DNA of 10,183 nucleotides. Origin: an uncultured Erysipelotrichaceae bacterium. GTDB lineage: Bacteria > Bacillota_I > Bacilli_A > RF39 > UBA660. A model generated the notes under the pieces. That model was not told the origin of the DNA. It was given only the letters and a program-made list of their open reading frames with translations, and did no database searches. Below, in pieces: positions 1-5,234 of the stretch (positions are counted from its first letter, which is position 1; each line of letters opens with the position of its first letter). The stretch is from positions 1 to 10,183 of the forward strand of contig CACZQI010000007.1 of the NCBI GenBank assembly GCA_902783345.1. Reading direction: 5' to 3'. A program made the translations under genes and the position numbers.

Positions 1-1
1 A

Positions 2-970
2 TTACTTCAAAAGAGTGGTAAACAAAATATTGAAGTTCATTCTAATAGTGATGTAGTACCAGAAAGCATTATTTATAATAGAGATTCTAAAATATCTGCA
101 TGGGTTAATATCATGTATGGCTGTGATAAGTTTTGTACTTATTGCATTGTTCCTTACACAAGAGGTAAACAAAGAAGTCGTAAATCTAGTGATATTTTAA
201 AGGAAGTTCAAGCTCTAAAAGAACAAGGCTATAAAGAAATTACTCTTTTAGGGCAAAATGTTAATGCTTATGGTAAAGATTTAGAAGGCGAGATTGAATT
301 TAGTAAATTATTGGAAAAAGTTAGTGATATAGGTATTGAGCGCATTAGGTTTGTAACATCACATCCATGGGATTTTACAGATGAAATGATTAATGTAATC
401 GCGTCTCGTGATAATATTATGCCTTATATTCATTTGCCACTTCAAAGTGGATCAAGTAGAATTTTAAAACTTATGGGACGTAGATATACTAAAGAAGAGT
501 ATTTAGAATTATACCAAAAAATTAGAGCAAAAGTTAAAAATGCTAGTATTACTACTGATATTATTGTTGCCTTTCCTTCAGAGACAGAAGAGGACTTTCA
601 AGATACTTTAGATGTTGTAGATATATGCAAATATGATGGGGCCTTTACCTTTATTTTTTCACCAAGAGAAAATACTCCAGCAGCTTTAATGAAAGATGAT
701 TTAAGTATTGAAGAAAAGGAAAGAAGACTTTATACTTTAAATGAAAAAATTAATGAATACTCAAAAGAAAGCAATTTAAAAATGCTTAATACTATTCAAA
801 AAGTATTAGTGACGGGTATAAGTGAAAAAGATAATAAAAAGGTATGTGGTTATACTGAAAATATGAAGTTAGTTAATGTTTTAGCAGATAAAAGCGTTAT
901 CGGAGAGATTATTGATGTTAAAATAACTGATGCTAAAAGTTTTAGTTTAGATGGAATTATCGTAAAATAA
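2..970 (+). CDS. miaB: tRNA-2-methylthio-N6-dimethylallyladenosine synthase MiaB (5'-truncated by window edge)
   Basis: The frame is open from the window edge, so the gene starts upstream; 322 residues are visible of a family usually about 440-500 long. MiaB is a cytoplasmic radical-SAM enzyme that adds a methylthio group to i6A37 of tRNAs reading UNN codons. The visible part begins at the end of the N-terminal UPF0004 domain. It holds the radical-SAM motif CxxxCxxC (Cys codons at 122, 134, 143; GCDKFCTYC), then IVPYTRGKQRSR, LGQNVNAYGKD, RIRFVTSHPWDF and HLPLQSGS, which fit MiaB better than RimO or MtaB. The last 60 or so residues look like a TRAM RNA-binding domain. Minor oddities are IVAFPSET where the family usually has IVGFPTET, and ENTPAA for GTPAA. 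The ATG at 113 is internal, just before the first cluster cysteine, and is not the start. Confidence 0.95.
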   Translation, partial: LLQKSGKQNIEVHSNSDVVPESIIYNRDSKISAWVNIMYGCDKFCTYCIVPYTRGKQRSRKSSDILKEVQALKEQGYKEITLLGQNVNAYGKDLEGEIEFSKLLEKVSDIGIERIRFVTSHPWDFTDEMINVIASRDNIMPYIHLPLQSGSSRILKLMGRRYTKEEYLELYQKIRAKVKNASITTDIIVAFPSETEEDFQDTLDVVDICKYDGAFTFIFSPRENTPAALMKDDLSIEEKERRLYTLNEKINEYSKESNLKMLNTIQKVLVTGISEKDNKKVCGYTENMKLVNVLADKSVIGEIIDVKITDAKSFSLDGIIVK

Positions 971-983
971 TTCCTTTTATTTT
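953..983 (+). terminator. Rho-independent terminator of miaB
   Basis: A perfect 8-bp stem, GGAATTAT (953-960) with ATAATTCC (967-974), has a 6-base loop and is followed by TTTTATTTTA. The 3' arm contains the miaB stop codon (968-970), so the hairpin overlaps the end of the gene. It separates miaB from the next operon. Confidence 0.75.
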
Positions 984-994
984 ATCTGAATATT

Positions 995-1003
995 TGCTAT
1001 AAT
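995..1003 (+). promoter_or_regulatory. Extended -10 promoter of the 1028-scpA-scpB operon
   Basis: TGCTATAAT matches the extended -10 consensus TGnTATAAT exactly. No good -35 is seen 17 bases upstream (TTTTAT). The predicted start of transcription is near 1010, giving a short leader with GGAGG at 1016-1020, seven bases before the ATG at 1028. Confidence 0.65.
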
Positions 1004-1027
1004 TGTAATTAGAATGGAGGCTAGTGT

Positions 1028-1912
1028 ATGAATAATGAAAATAATGTAACACCTAATAATAATGAGCCAATTGTACTTGGTGAATTAAAAAAAGAAAAAT
1101 CAAGTAAACCATTATTTGTAGCAATAGTTTTTATCTTAGTTTTAGGAACTTGTTTTGGGCTTCCATATTTAGAGAAATATTTTAATAAAGAAGAAGAAGG
1201 TTATTATTTAAATGATAATAATCCCACTAGAACTACTACTAAAACAGATACTTCTTTAACTTTATTAGAAAAAGATGCTATTTTAACTGATGAGAAAATC
1301 TTTATTGAAAATATTAAGATTAGTAATAATAAAATTTCATATAAAATAACGGCTAAAGCATCTGATAATTTAAGTTTAAAATTCTATTATTTAGAAATAT
1401 ATGATATTAATCAAAAATTATTAGGTAAAATAAAATTGACTGGTTATGTAGGATCTGCTTCAAATAATAAAACTGATGATTTAAGTTTTAAAACAAATTC
1501 AAGTGGTTATTATTTAAAACTTATAAATGCAGAAAATGAAAATATAGCGGATTTAAATGTTAATACTTTAACATGTTCATTAAATAATAATACCTATACG
1601 TATACTTTTGAAAATAATTTGCTTACAGTAGTTAAACAGGAACTATCCGAAAGTAATAAGGAAGATTTAAATACTTATATGACTAGTTTAACTAATAGTA
1701 AGGCTAAAAGTGATTTAATTAAAACATTTGAAGGATCTATAAGTGCAGTAGAAGAAAGTGATAATGGGTATACTTTTACAGCTACTTTAGATTTAAGTAA
1801 AATTAAAGTAACTGATTTAGGAGATTATGCTGATTATAATTATTATAGTTATAATACTTTAAGTAAGTTAATTTCTTATGATATGATATTTAAAGGTTTT
1901 GATTGTAAATGA
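1028..1912 (+). CDS. Hypothetical single-pass membrane protein, first gene of the scpAB operon
   Basis: I do not recognise this 294-residue protein with confidence. It has an Asn-rich cytoplasmic tail (residues 1-27, ending KKEKSSK), one transmembrane segment at about 28-48, and a long outside domain rich in Asn, Thr, Ser and Tyr. The positive charges before the helix predict N-in, C-out. A patch near residues 180-205 (TCSLNNNTYTYTFENN) is vaguely like DUF1307/YehR-type beta domains; this is only an impression. There are two extracytoplasmic cysteines, one in TCSLNN and one in the final FDCK, which could pair. The start is the ATG after a clear GGAGG. Its stop codon TGA overlaps the scpA ATG (ATGA), so translation of the two is probably coupled. 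Confidence 0.8.
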   Translation: MNNENNVTPNNNEPIVLGELKKEKSSKPLFVAIVFILVLGTCFGLPYLEKYFNKEEEGYYLNDNNPTRTTTKTDTSLTLLEKDAILTDEKIFIENIKISNNKISYKITAKASDNLSLKFYYLEIYDINQKLLGKIKLTGYVGSASNNKTDDLSFKTNSSGYYLKLINAENENIADLNVNTLTCSLNNNTYTYTFENNLLTVVKQELSESNKEDLNTYMTSLTNSKAKSDLIKTFEGSISAVEESDNGYTFTATLDLSKIKVTDLGDYADYNYYSYNTLSKLISYDMIFKGFDCK

Positions 1913-2631
1913 ATATAAAAATTAATGAATTTGATGGACCACTTGATTTACTTCTTCATTTAGTAAAAGTAAATAAAATGGATATATATGATATTAATAT
2001 TGAGTTAATTACAAAAGAATATCTTGATTATATAAATAATAATAAAGAGTTAACTATAGATGCTTGTAGTGAGTATTTAGTTATGGCTTCAGAGTTAATT
2101 CATTTAAAAAGTAAACTTTTATTAAATAATAATAAAGATGAAGAAGAAGATTCAATGTATGAAATTGAAAGTGAAGAAGAACTTCAAAAGAGACTTCTTG
2201 AATATCAAAAAATTAAAGAACTTACTGATGATTTTCGGGTATTAGAAGAAAAGAGAAGTACAGTTTACACTAAATTAGAAAGTAATTTAAATGAATTTGC
2301 TAGTGTTAATCAAGAACTTAGTGATGATGTTACTTTAAATGATTTATTAGAGGCTTTTAAATCTTTTTTAAAAAGGCAAGAGTTAAAAGAACCAATAAGT
2401 ACTACTGTTACAAAAAAAGAGTTAAGTGTAGCTGATCGTGTTAAATCAATTAGAAGTATTTTAAAAATTAAAGGGAAAGTTAACTTTTTAGATTTATTTG
2501 AAGAAGTTTCTAAACCTTATGTTATTGTTACTTTTTTAAGTATTTTAGATATGACTAAAAATAGAGAAATTAAACTTAGTCAAAAGAATAATTTTGGGGA
2601 AATTATAATAGAAGGATGTAATAAAGCATGA
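1909..2631 (+). CDS. scpA: Segregation and condensation protein A (kleisin)
   Basis: ScpA is the kleisin subunit that bridges the heads of the SMC dimer in the bacterial condensin, which compacts and segregates the chromosome. The 240-residue length is usual. The N-terminus carries the family signature FDGPLDLLLHLV (residues 8-19), then KMDIYDINIELITKEYLDYI. The middle is charged and acidic, and the C-terminus (about 175-240, KVNFLDLFEE and VTFLSILDMTKNREI) is the winged-helix part that contacts SMC. The start ATG overlaps the stop of the preceding membrane-protein gene and the end overlaps scpB by four bases, so the three genes form one coupled operon. The ribosome binding site is weak (AAAGG at 1893-1897, far from the ATG), which also points to coupling. 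Confidence 0.96.
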   Translation: MNIKINEFDGPLDLLLHLVKVNKMDIYDINIELITKEYLDYINNNKELTIDACSEYLVMASELIHLKSKLLLNNNKDEEEDSMYEIESEEELQKRLLEYQKIKELTDDFRVLEEKRSTVYTKLESNLNEFASVNQELSDDVTLNDLLEAFKSFLKRQELKEPISTTVTKKELSVADRVKSIRSILKIKGKVNFLDLFEEVSKPYVIVTFLSILDMTKNREIKLSQKNNFGEIIIEGCNKA

Positions 2632-3185
2632 AGTATTTAGGCATTTTAGAAGGATTATTGTTTGTTGTTGGTGATGAAGGAATTACTTTAGAATCTATTT
2701 GTAAGATTATGGAAATAAGTGAAACAGAAGCTAAAGATTTACTTAAAAAATTAAAAGAAAAATATGAAAGTGAAGATAGAGGCCTTAGAATAAGTTTTTT
2801 AGGTAATGCTTTTAAACTAACAACTAAGCCTGAACATAAAGAATTTTATCAAAAATTAGTAGGAGAAAGAGGAGCTTATACTTTAAGTGCCTCATCTTTA
2901 GAAACTTTAGCTATCATTGCGTATAATGGCCCAATTACAAGAGCTGAAATAGATGAAATGCGCGGAGTAGATTCATCATATGTTATAAGAAAACTCTTAG
3001 TTCAAGATTTAATTAAAGTAAGTGGTAAATCTGATTTACCAGGTAAACCTAATCTTTATGAAGTAACTAATTACTTTTTAGATTATTTTGGACTTGCTAC
3101 AATTCATGATTTACCTAAATTAGAAAAAGAAAATTTAACTGAAGAAAATGATTTATATTCAACGATTTTTAAAGAAAATGAATAG
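2628..3185 (+). CDS. scpB: Segregation and condensation protein B
   Basis: ScpB is the winged-helix accessory protein that dimerises and binds the ScpA linker in the SMC-ScpAB complex. The protein is 185 residues, normal for the family. Signatures are the N-terminal LEGLLFVVGDEGITLESI (about 8-25) and the second winged helix with LSASSLETLAIIAYNGPITRAEIDEMRGVDSS (about 86-117), followed by LPGKPNLYEVTNYFLDYFGL. It overlaps scpA as ATGA. AAGGA at 2612-2616 lies 11 bases before the ATG. It is the last gene of the operon; an AT-rich dyad just after its stop may act as a weak terminator. Confidence 0.96.
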   Translation: MKYLGILEGLLFVVGDEGITLESICKIMEISETEAKDLLKKLKEKYESEDRGLRISFLGNAFKLTTKPEHKEFYQKLVGERGAYTLSASSLETLAIIAYNGPITRAEIDEMRGVDSSYVIRKLLVQDLIKVSGKSDLPGKPNLYEVTNYFLDYFGLATIHDLPKLEKENLTEENDLYSTIFKENE

Positions 3186-3204
3186 ATTTATGATATAATC
3201 TATT
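3181..3204 (+). promoter_or_regulatory. Extended -10 promoter of tRNA-Leu inside an AT-rich dyad
   Basis: TGATATAAT (3191-3199) is an exact extended -10. Transcription would start near 3206, one or two bases before the tRNA 5' end, leaving almost no leader. No -35 is visible. The same bases lie in an 8-bp dyad, AATAGATT (3181-3188) with AATCTATT (3197-3204), which includes the scpB stop codon. In transcripts reading through from scpB it could form a weak hairpin. Confidence 0.6.
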
Positions 3205-3207
3205 TAT

Positions 3208-3294
3208 CCCCGTGTGGTGGAATTGGTAGACGCGTTGGACTCAAAATCCAATAATAGAAATATTGTGTCGGTTCAAGTCCGACCACGGGGACCA
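3208..3294 (+). tRNA. tRNA-Leu (anticodon CAA)
   Basis: The cloverleaf is complete. The acceptor stem is CCCCGTG (3208-3214) with CACGGGG (3284-3290), then discriminator A and encoded CCA (3292-3294). The anticodon stem is TTGGA/TCCAA with loop CTCAAAA, giving anticodon CAA (3242-3244), which reads UUG. The T-arm is GTCGG-TTCAAGT-CCGAC. A long variable arm marks the class II leucine type. The bases 36-38 are AAA, the usual recognition pattern for MiaA and MiaB, so A37 (3245) is an expected target of the enzyme encoded at the left edge. Confidence 0.97.
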
Positions 3295-3309
3295 ATATAA
3301 TTTATTATT

Positions 3310-3332
3310 AGCTCTACTTTAGTAGGGTTTTT
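3310..3332 (+). terminator. Rho-independent terminator of tRNA-Leu
   Basis: The stem CTCTAC (3312-3317) pairs with GTAGGG (3322-3327) with one G-U pair and a TTTA loop, extended outward by A/T pairs. A run of five T follows (3328-3332). Confidence 0.7.
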
Positions 3333-3353
3333 ATTATAAAATAATAAATCATA

Positions 3354-3362
3354 TGATAAAAT
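3354..3362 (+). promoter_or_regulatory. Putative extended -10 promoter of the lipoprotein gene
   Basis: TGATAAAAT fits an extended -10 (TGnTAnnnT). Transcription would begin near 3369, just before the strong ribosome binding site AAGGTGAG (3373-3380). A TATAAT at 3364-3369 is closer to consensus, but its start point would fall inside the ribosome binding site, so it is less likely. Confidence 0.4.
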
Positions 3363-3382
3363 TTATAATAGGAAGGTGAGTT

Positions 3383-3829
3383 ATGAAAAAGAAAACGATA
3401 TTTATTCTATTATTTTTACTAATTACATTAACACTAACTGGTTGTAATAAAAAAAGTAATGATACTAAAAATGAATTTGTTGGTAAGTGGAATACAGTTA
3501 AAGCCGTAAATTCTAAAACCGGTAAAGAAACTAATAATTTAAGAGATGTATTTGGGTCTTCATTTAATGAATTTGGCAGTTACTTAGAACTTAAAGAGGA
3601 TAATACATTTATTGATGCTATTGTGCCAATTACTGATGGTAGTAAATCTAATACAGGTAAGTATACAATTAAAAGAGATTATTTTAAAATTGGAGATGCT
3701 TATATATTTTTGTCATACCAAGATGGTAATGAAGTAAAATTGCAAAGAGTAAAATTAGATGATAGTGATGAATCATACTTAGTTTTAGATAATATTATAA
3801 ATGATTATCAGTTATATTTGAAAAAATAA
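3383..3829 (+). CDS. Small lipoprotein with lipocalin-like beta domain
   Basis: The 148-residue product has a lipoprotein signal peptide: MKKK, a hydrophobic core, then the lipobox LTGC with the lipidated Cys at position 21. The mature part is tethered on the outer face of the membrane. Residues 33-148 contain VGKWNTVKAVNSKTGKE, then YLELKEDNTF, then NTGKYTIKRDYFKIGD. This order of strands is typical of small lipocalin-like domains in low-GC Gram-positive lipoproteins; the family assignment is by pattern only and no ligand can be inferred. The start is fixed by AAGGTGAG three bases ahead and by the signal peptide. It stands alone between the tRNA and the small-RNA locus, with no clear terminator after it. 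Confidence 0.85.
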   Translation: MKKKTIFILLFLLITLTLTGCNKKSNDTKNEFVGKWNTVKAVNSKTGKETNNLRDVFGSSFNEFGSYLELKEDNTFIDAIVPITDGSKSNTGKYTIKRDYFKIGDAYIFLSYQDGNEVKLQRVKLDDSDESYLVLDNIINDYQLYLKK

Positions 3830-3848
3830 TTAGTACATTATTAAAGAG

Positions 3849-3883
3849 TTATTGATTTATAATAATACTTTTGATATAATGAA
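3849..3883 (+). promoter_or_regulatory. Promoter of the putative antitoxin RNA (plus strand)
   Basis: A -35 box TTGATT (3852-3857) and an extended -10 TGATATAAT (3872-3880) are separated by the ideal 17 bases. The predicted start is near 3887. The 35-base segment is a near copy (27 of 35 matches by hand) of the minus-strand promoter at 4137-4171, including the identical 16-mer CTTTTGATATAATGAA. Confidence 0.75.
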
Positions 3884-3886
3884 TAT

Positions 3887-3994
3887 GCAAACGGGATTTG
3901 CATAAAATAAAAAGGAACACTTAATTTAGCATGTTGAGTGTTGCCATAAATGTTGACACCACCTAACTAAAGCTTAGTTAGGTGGATTTCTTTT
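3887..3994 (+). ncRNA. Putative type I antitoxin RNA, convergent to the small hydrophobic ORF
   Basis: A transcript of about 108 bases is bounded by a good promoter and a strong intrinsic terminator, with no credible ORF. It would fold into three hairpins: TATGCAAA/TTTGCATA (3884-3891 with 3897-3904, partly lost depending on the exact start), AACACTTAA/TTGAGTGTT (3916-3924 with 3934-3942) and the terminator stem (3959-3985). It overlaps about 90 bases of the 3' part of the predicted minus-strand mRNA for the 27-residue peptide. This is the geometry of known Gram-positive type I modules such as par/Fst, txpA/RatA and bsrG/SR4. The RNA is inferred from signals in the sequence; expression is not shown. 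Confidence 0.65.
3903..3942 (-). terminator. Rho-independent terminator of the toxin mRNA (minus strand)
   Basis: Read on the minus strand, AACACTCAA and TTAAGTGTT (3942-3934 with 3924-3916) form a 9-bp stem with one G-U pair and a 9-base loop. It is followed by CCTTTTTATTTT (3915-3904). The plus strand lacks T after the stem, so this terminator works for the minus-strand transcript. It lies inside the plus-strand RNA, making the two transcripts overlap. Confidence 0.65.
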
Positions 3995-3995
3995 A
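3959..3995 (+). terminator. Rho-independent terminator of the antitoxin RNA
   Basis: A perfect 12-bp stem, CCACCTAACTAA (3959-3970) with TTAGTTAGGTGG (3974-3985), has a 3-base loop and is followed by ATTTCTTTTA. It is the strongest hairpin in the window. On the minus strand no T run follows, so it terminates the plus transcript only. The toxin mRNA carries the complementary hairpin in its 3' UTR. Confidence 0.85.
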
Positions 3996-4076
3996 TATTA
4001 GTACTATAAATAGTAAGAATAGTAAAAGAAGGATAAAAATGAGTAATACTCCGATTAATAAATCTTTCTTAAACAT
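3993..4076 (-). CDS. 27-residue hydrophobic peptide, putative type I toxin
   Basis: The ORF begins MFKKDLLIGV and ends LLFIVLI. It has a short charged N-terminus (KKD) followed by more than 20 uninterrupted Leu/Ile/Phe/Val residues, enough for one transmembrane helix and nothing else. The start is backed by a strong ribosome binding site GGGAGG (4089-4084) seven bases before the ATG. The ORF has its own promoter, a 5' UTR of about 57 bases and a terminator. Size and character resemble membrane-acting type I toxins such as Ibs, TisB, DinQ or Fst, but it lacks the conserved proline and charged tail of Fst, and I do not recognise a family. Toxicity is inferred. A non-toxic small membrane peptide under antisense control remains possible. 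Confidence 0.7.
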   Translation of the reverse strand: MFKKDLLIGVLLIFILLLLFLLFIVLI

Positions 4077-4088
4077 ATTATCGCCTCC

Positions 4089-4118
4089 CTTCATATAAGA
4101 AGTTTGGCTCCACCCAAC
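4089..4118 (-). promoter_or_regulatory. Structured 5' UTR of the toxin mRNA
   Basis: On the minus strand, GTTGG and CCAAAC (4118-4114 with 4107-4102) can form a small stem with loop GTGGAG. CTTC and GAAG (4102-4099 with 4092-4089) can form another with loop TTATAT directly next to GGGAGG. Such structures could limit ribosome access and present the repeat for pairing. The stems are short and the folding is a hand estimate. Confidence 0.4.
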
Positions 4119-4136
4119 TATTAAATGTTTCTTGAG

Positions 4137-4171
4137 TTCATTATATCAAAAGAAAATATTTATAGCAATAA
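4137..4171 (-). promoter_or_regulatory. Promoter of the toxin mRNA (minus strand)
   Basis: On the minus strand a -35 TTGCTA (4168-4163) and an extended -10 TGATATAAT (4148-4140) are 17 bases apart. The predicted start is near 4133. It mirrors the plus-strand promoter at 3849-3883 in boxes, spacing and flanking bases, so the locus is bracketed by two inward-facing copies of one promoter. Confidence 0.75.
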
Positions 4172-4256
4172 AATACTTTCTATTTGATTAATTTTATTTT
4201 GGGCTAAAAATGCATAAAATATATTACTTTTCTCATACTAATAAAAGGTGATATAT

Positions 4257-4685
4257 ATGAAAGAAAATATTAATGCTTTAGATGAAATCCATAAAGGTGC
4301 TTGTATGGGACAAGATGCTTTATCTTTTGTATTAGATAAAGTAGAAGATAACAACTTTAAAAAAGTTTTACAAAAACAATTTGATGATTATGATGATATT
4401 TCAAAGGAAATAGAAGAGTTATATCCTAAATATAATGATGGTAAACCACATGATACATCTTTAATGAATAAAGCAATGACTTCAATGGGAATTGATATGA
4501 AAACTATGAATGATCATTCTAATTCTAAATTAGCTGAATTATTAATTCAAGGAGTTAATATGGGTATTATTGAAGGAAGAAGAATCTTAAATAAAAAAGA
4601 AATAAATGATGAAGTTGAAAAATTAGTATCTAAATATACCCAAATGCAAGAAAATAATTTAGATATCTTAAAAAAATATTTATAA
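4257..4685 (+). CDS. Ferritin-like four-helix protein (DUF2383-like)
   Basis: This 142-residue cytoplasmic protein is almost entirely helical: about 3-28, 30-55, 65-110 and 113-141. Charged and acidic residues, including IHKG near 11, fall on helix faces as in ferritin-like bundles. The stretches SNSKLAELLIQGVNMGIIEG and the final MQENNLDILKKYL resemble clostridial hypothetical proteins usually placed near DUF2383/ferritin-like families. No clear diiron ExxH pair is visible, so metal binding is not claimed. The start is the ATG at 4257, six bases after AAAGGTG (4244-4250). A GTG at 4248 is part of that ribosome binding site. The tspO-like gene follows 47 bases later on the same strand. Confidence 0.75.
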   Translation: MKENINALDEIHKGACMGQDALSFVLDKVEDNNFKKVLQKQFDDYDDISKEIEELYPKYNDGKPHDTSLMNKAMTSMGIDMKTMNDHSNSKLAELLIQGVNMGIIEGRRILNKKEINDEVEKLVSKYTQMQENNLDILKKYL

Positions 4686-4708
4686 TGGACTAAAAGTGCC
4701 ATTATTTT
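4684..4708 (+). terminator. Weak hairpin after the ferritin-like gene
   Basis: AATGG (4684-4688) pairs with CCATT (4699-4703), with further AC/GT pairing across a bulge, followed by ATTTT. It overlaps the stop codon. The T run is short, so termination may be partial and allow read-through into tspO. Confidence 0.4.
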
Positions 4709-4732
4709 CATATAGTGCATTAGGGTGATAAA

Positions 4733-5188
4733 TTGAAAATAGATTATAAAAAGTTAATCATAAGTATTTTAATTCCTTTAGGACTAGGTGCTTTAGTGGG
4801 ATTTTTATCTGGTAGTGGAAATAGTTATAACTCATTAGTGCAACCATCTTTTGCGCCACCATCTTGGGTATTTCCAGTTGTTTGGAGCATTTTATATATC
4901 TTAATGGGAATAAGTGATTATTTAGTTAAAAGTGATTTAAATACTAATTCATCATTAAGGATTTATAAGTATCAGCTAGCCGCTAATTTATTATGGAGTT
5001 TTGTTTTCTTTACTTTTAAATGGTACTTATTTGCATTTATTTGGATAATTTTAATAATCGTATTAGTTATAAGAATGATGAAAGAATTTGTATCTATTAA
5101 TAAAACAAGCGCTTATTTACAAATTCCTTATCTATTATGGTTAATTTTCGCAGCAGTTTTAAATTTTAGTATCTATTTACTTAATTAA
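4733..5188 (+). CDS. tspO: TspO/MBR family tryptophan-rich sensory protein
   Basis: The 151-residue integral membrane protein has five predicted helices (about 7-25, 45-62, 80-96, 99-117, 128-149). Family hallmarks are QPSFAPPSWVFPVVWSILY (37-55), NLLWSFVFF (85-93) and the C-terminal LLWLIFAAVLNFSIYLLN. TspO proteins bind porphyrins and other hydrophobic ligands; the exact role in bacteria varies and is not shown here. The start is TTG, placed four bases after AGGGTGA (4722-4728). No ATG upstream gives a better fit, and the next in-frame ATG is at residue 58, inside the protein. The stop codon is part of the terminator stem. Confidence 0.93.
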   Translation: MKIDYKKLIISILIPLGLGALVGFLSGSGNSYNSLVQPSFAPPSWVFPVVWSILYILMGISDYLVKSDLNTNSSLRIYKYQLAANLLWSFVFFTFKWYLFAFIWIILIIVLVIRMMKEFVSINKTSAYLQIPYLLWLIFAAVLNFSIYLLN

Positions 5189-5211
5189 AGGCAAATTTAA
5201 TGCCTTTTTTT
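5187..5211 (+). terminator. Rho-independent terminator of tspO
   Basis: AAAGGCA (5187-5193) pairs with TGCCTTT (5201-5207), with a 7-base loop and a run of seven T (5205-5211). Only 23 bases remain before the next ATG, leaving little room for a standard promoter for the LysM gene. Confidence 0.85.
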
Positions 5212-5234
5212 CATATATTTAAAAGAGGTGAAAA

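Larger units (their letters stand above)
3959..4120. repeat. 11-base direct repeat linking antitoxin terminator and toxin 5' UTR
   Basis: CCACCTAACTA (3959-3969) recurs as CCACCCAACTA (4110-4120) with one difference. The first copy is the 5' arm of the plus-strand terminator. The second, read on the minus strand, is TAGTTGGGTGG in the 5' UTR of the toxin mRNA. The antitoxin RNA can therefore pair over 11 bases (one G-U) with the toxin leader, in addition to the fully complementary 3' overlap. The toxin mRNA 3' UTR also holds CCACCTAACTA and could fold back on its own leader. Confidence 0.7.

Noticed and set aside
113..115. ATG taken as the start of the miaB gene
   Set aside because: The same frame is open to the window edge and encodes family-like sequence before it, and the ATG lies just before the radical-SAM cysteines without a ribosome binding site.
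3931..3966. Short plus-strand ORF MLSVAINVDTT inside the small RNA
   Set aside because: Eleven residues, no ribosome binding site at a proper distance, and it lies across the structured part of the RNA. The RNA is better read as non-coding.
3849..4171. Invertible promoter segment or small transposon, because of the inverted repeats at both ends
   Set aside because: The repeats are themselves complete promoters facing inward, each matched to a transcript with a terminator. No recombinase or target-site duplication is visible. Strain comparison could reopen this.
4248..4250. GTG start for the ferritin-like gene
   Set aside because: It lies in the ribosome binding site AAAGGTG; the ATG at 4257 is correctly spaced.
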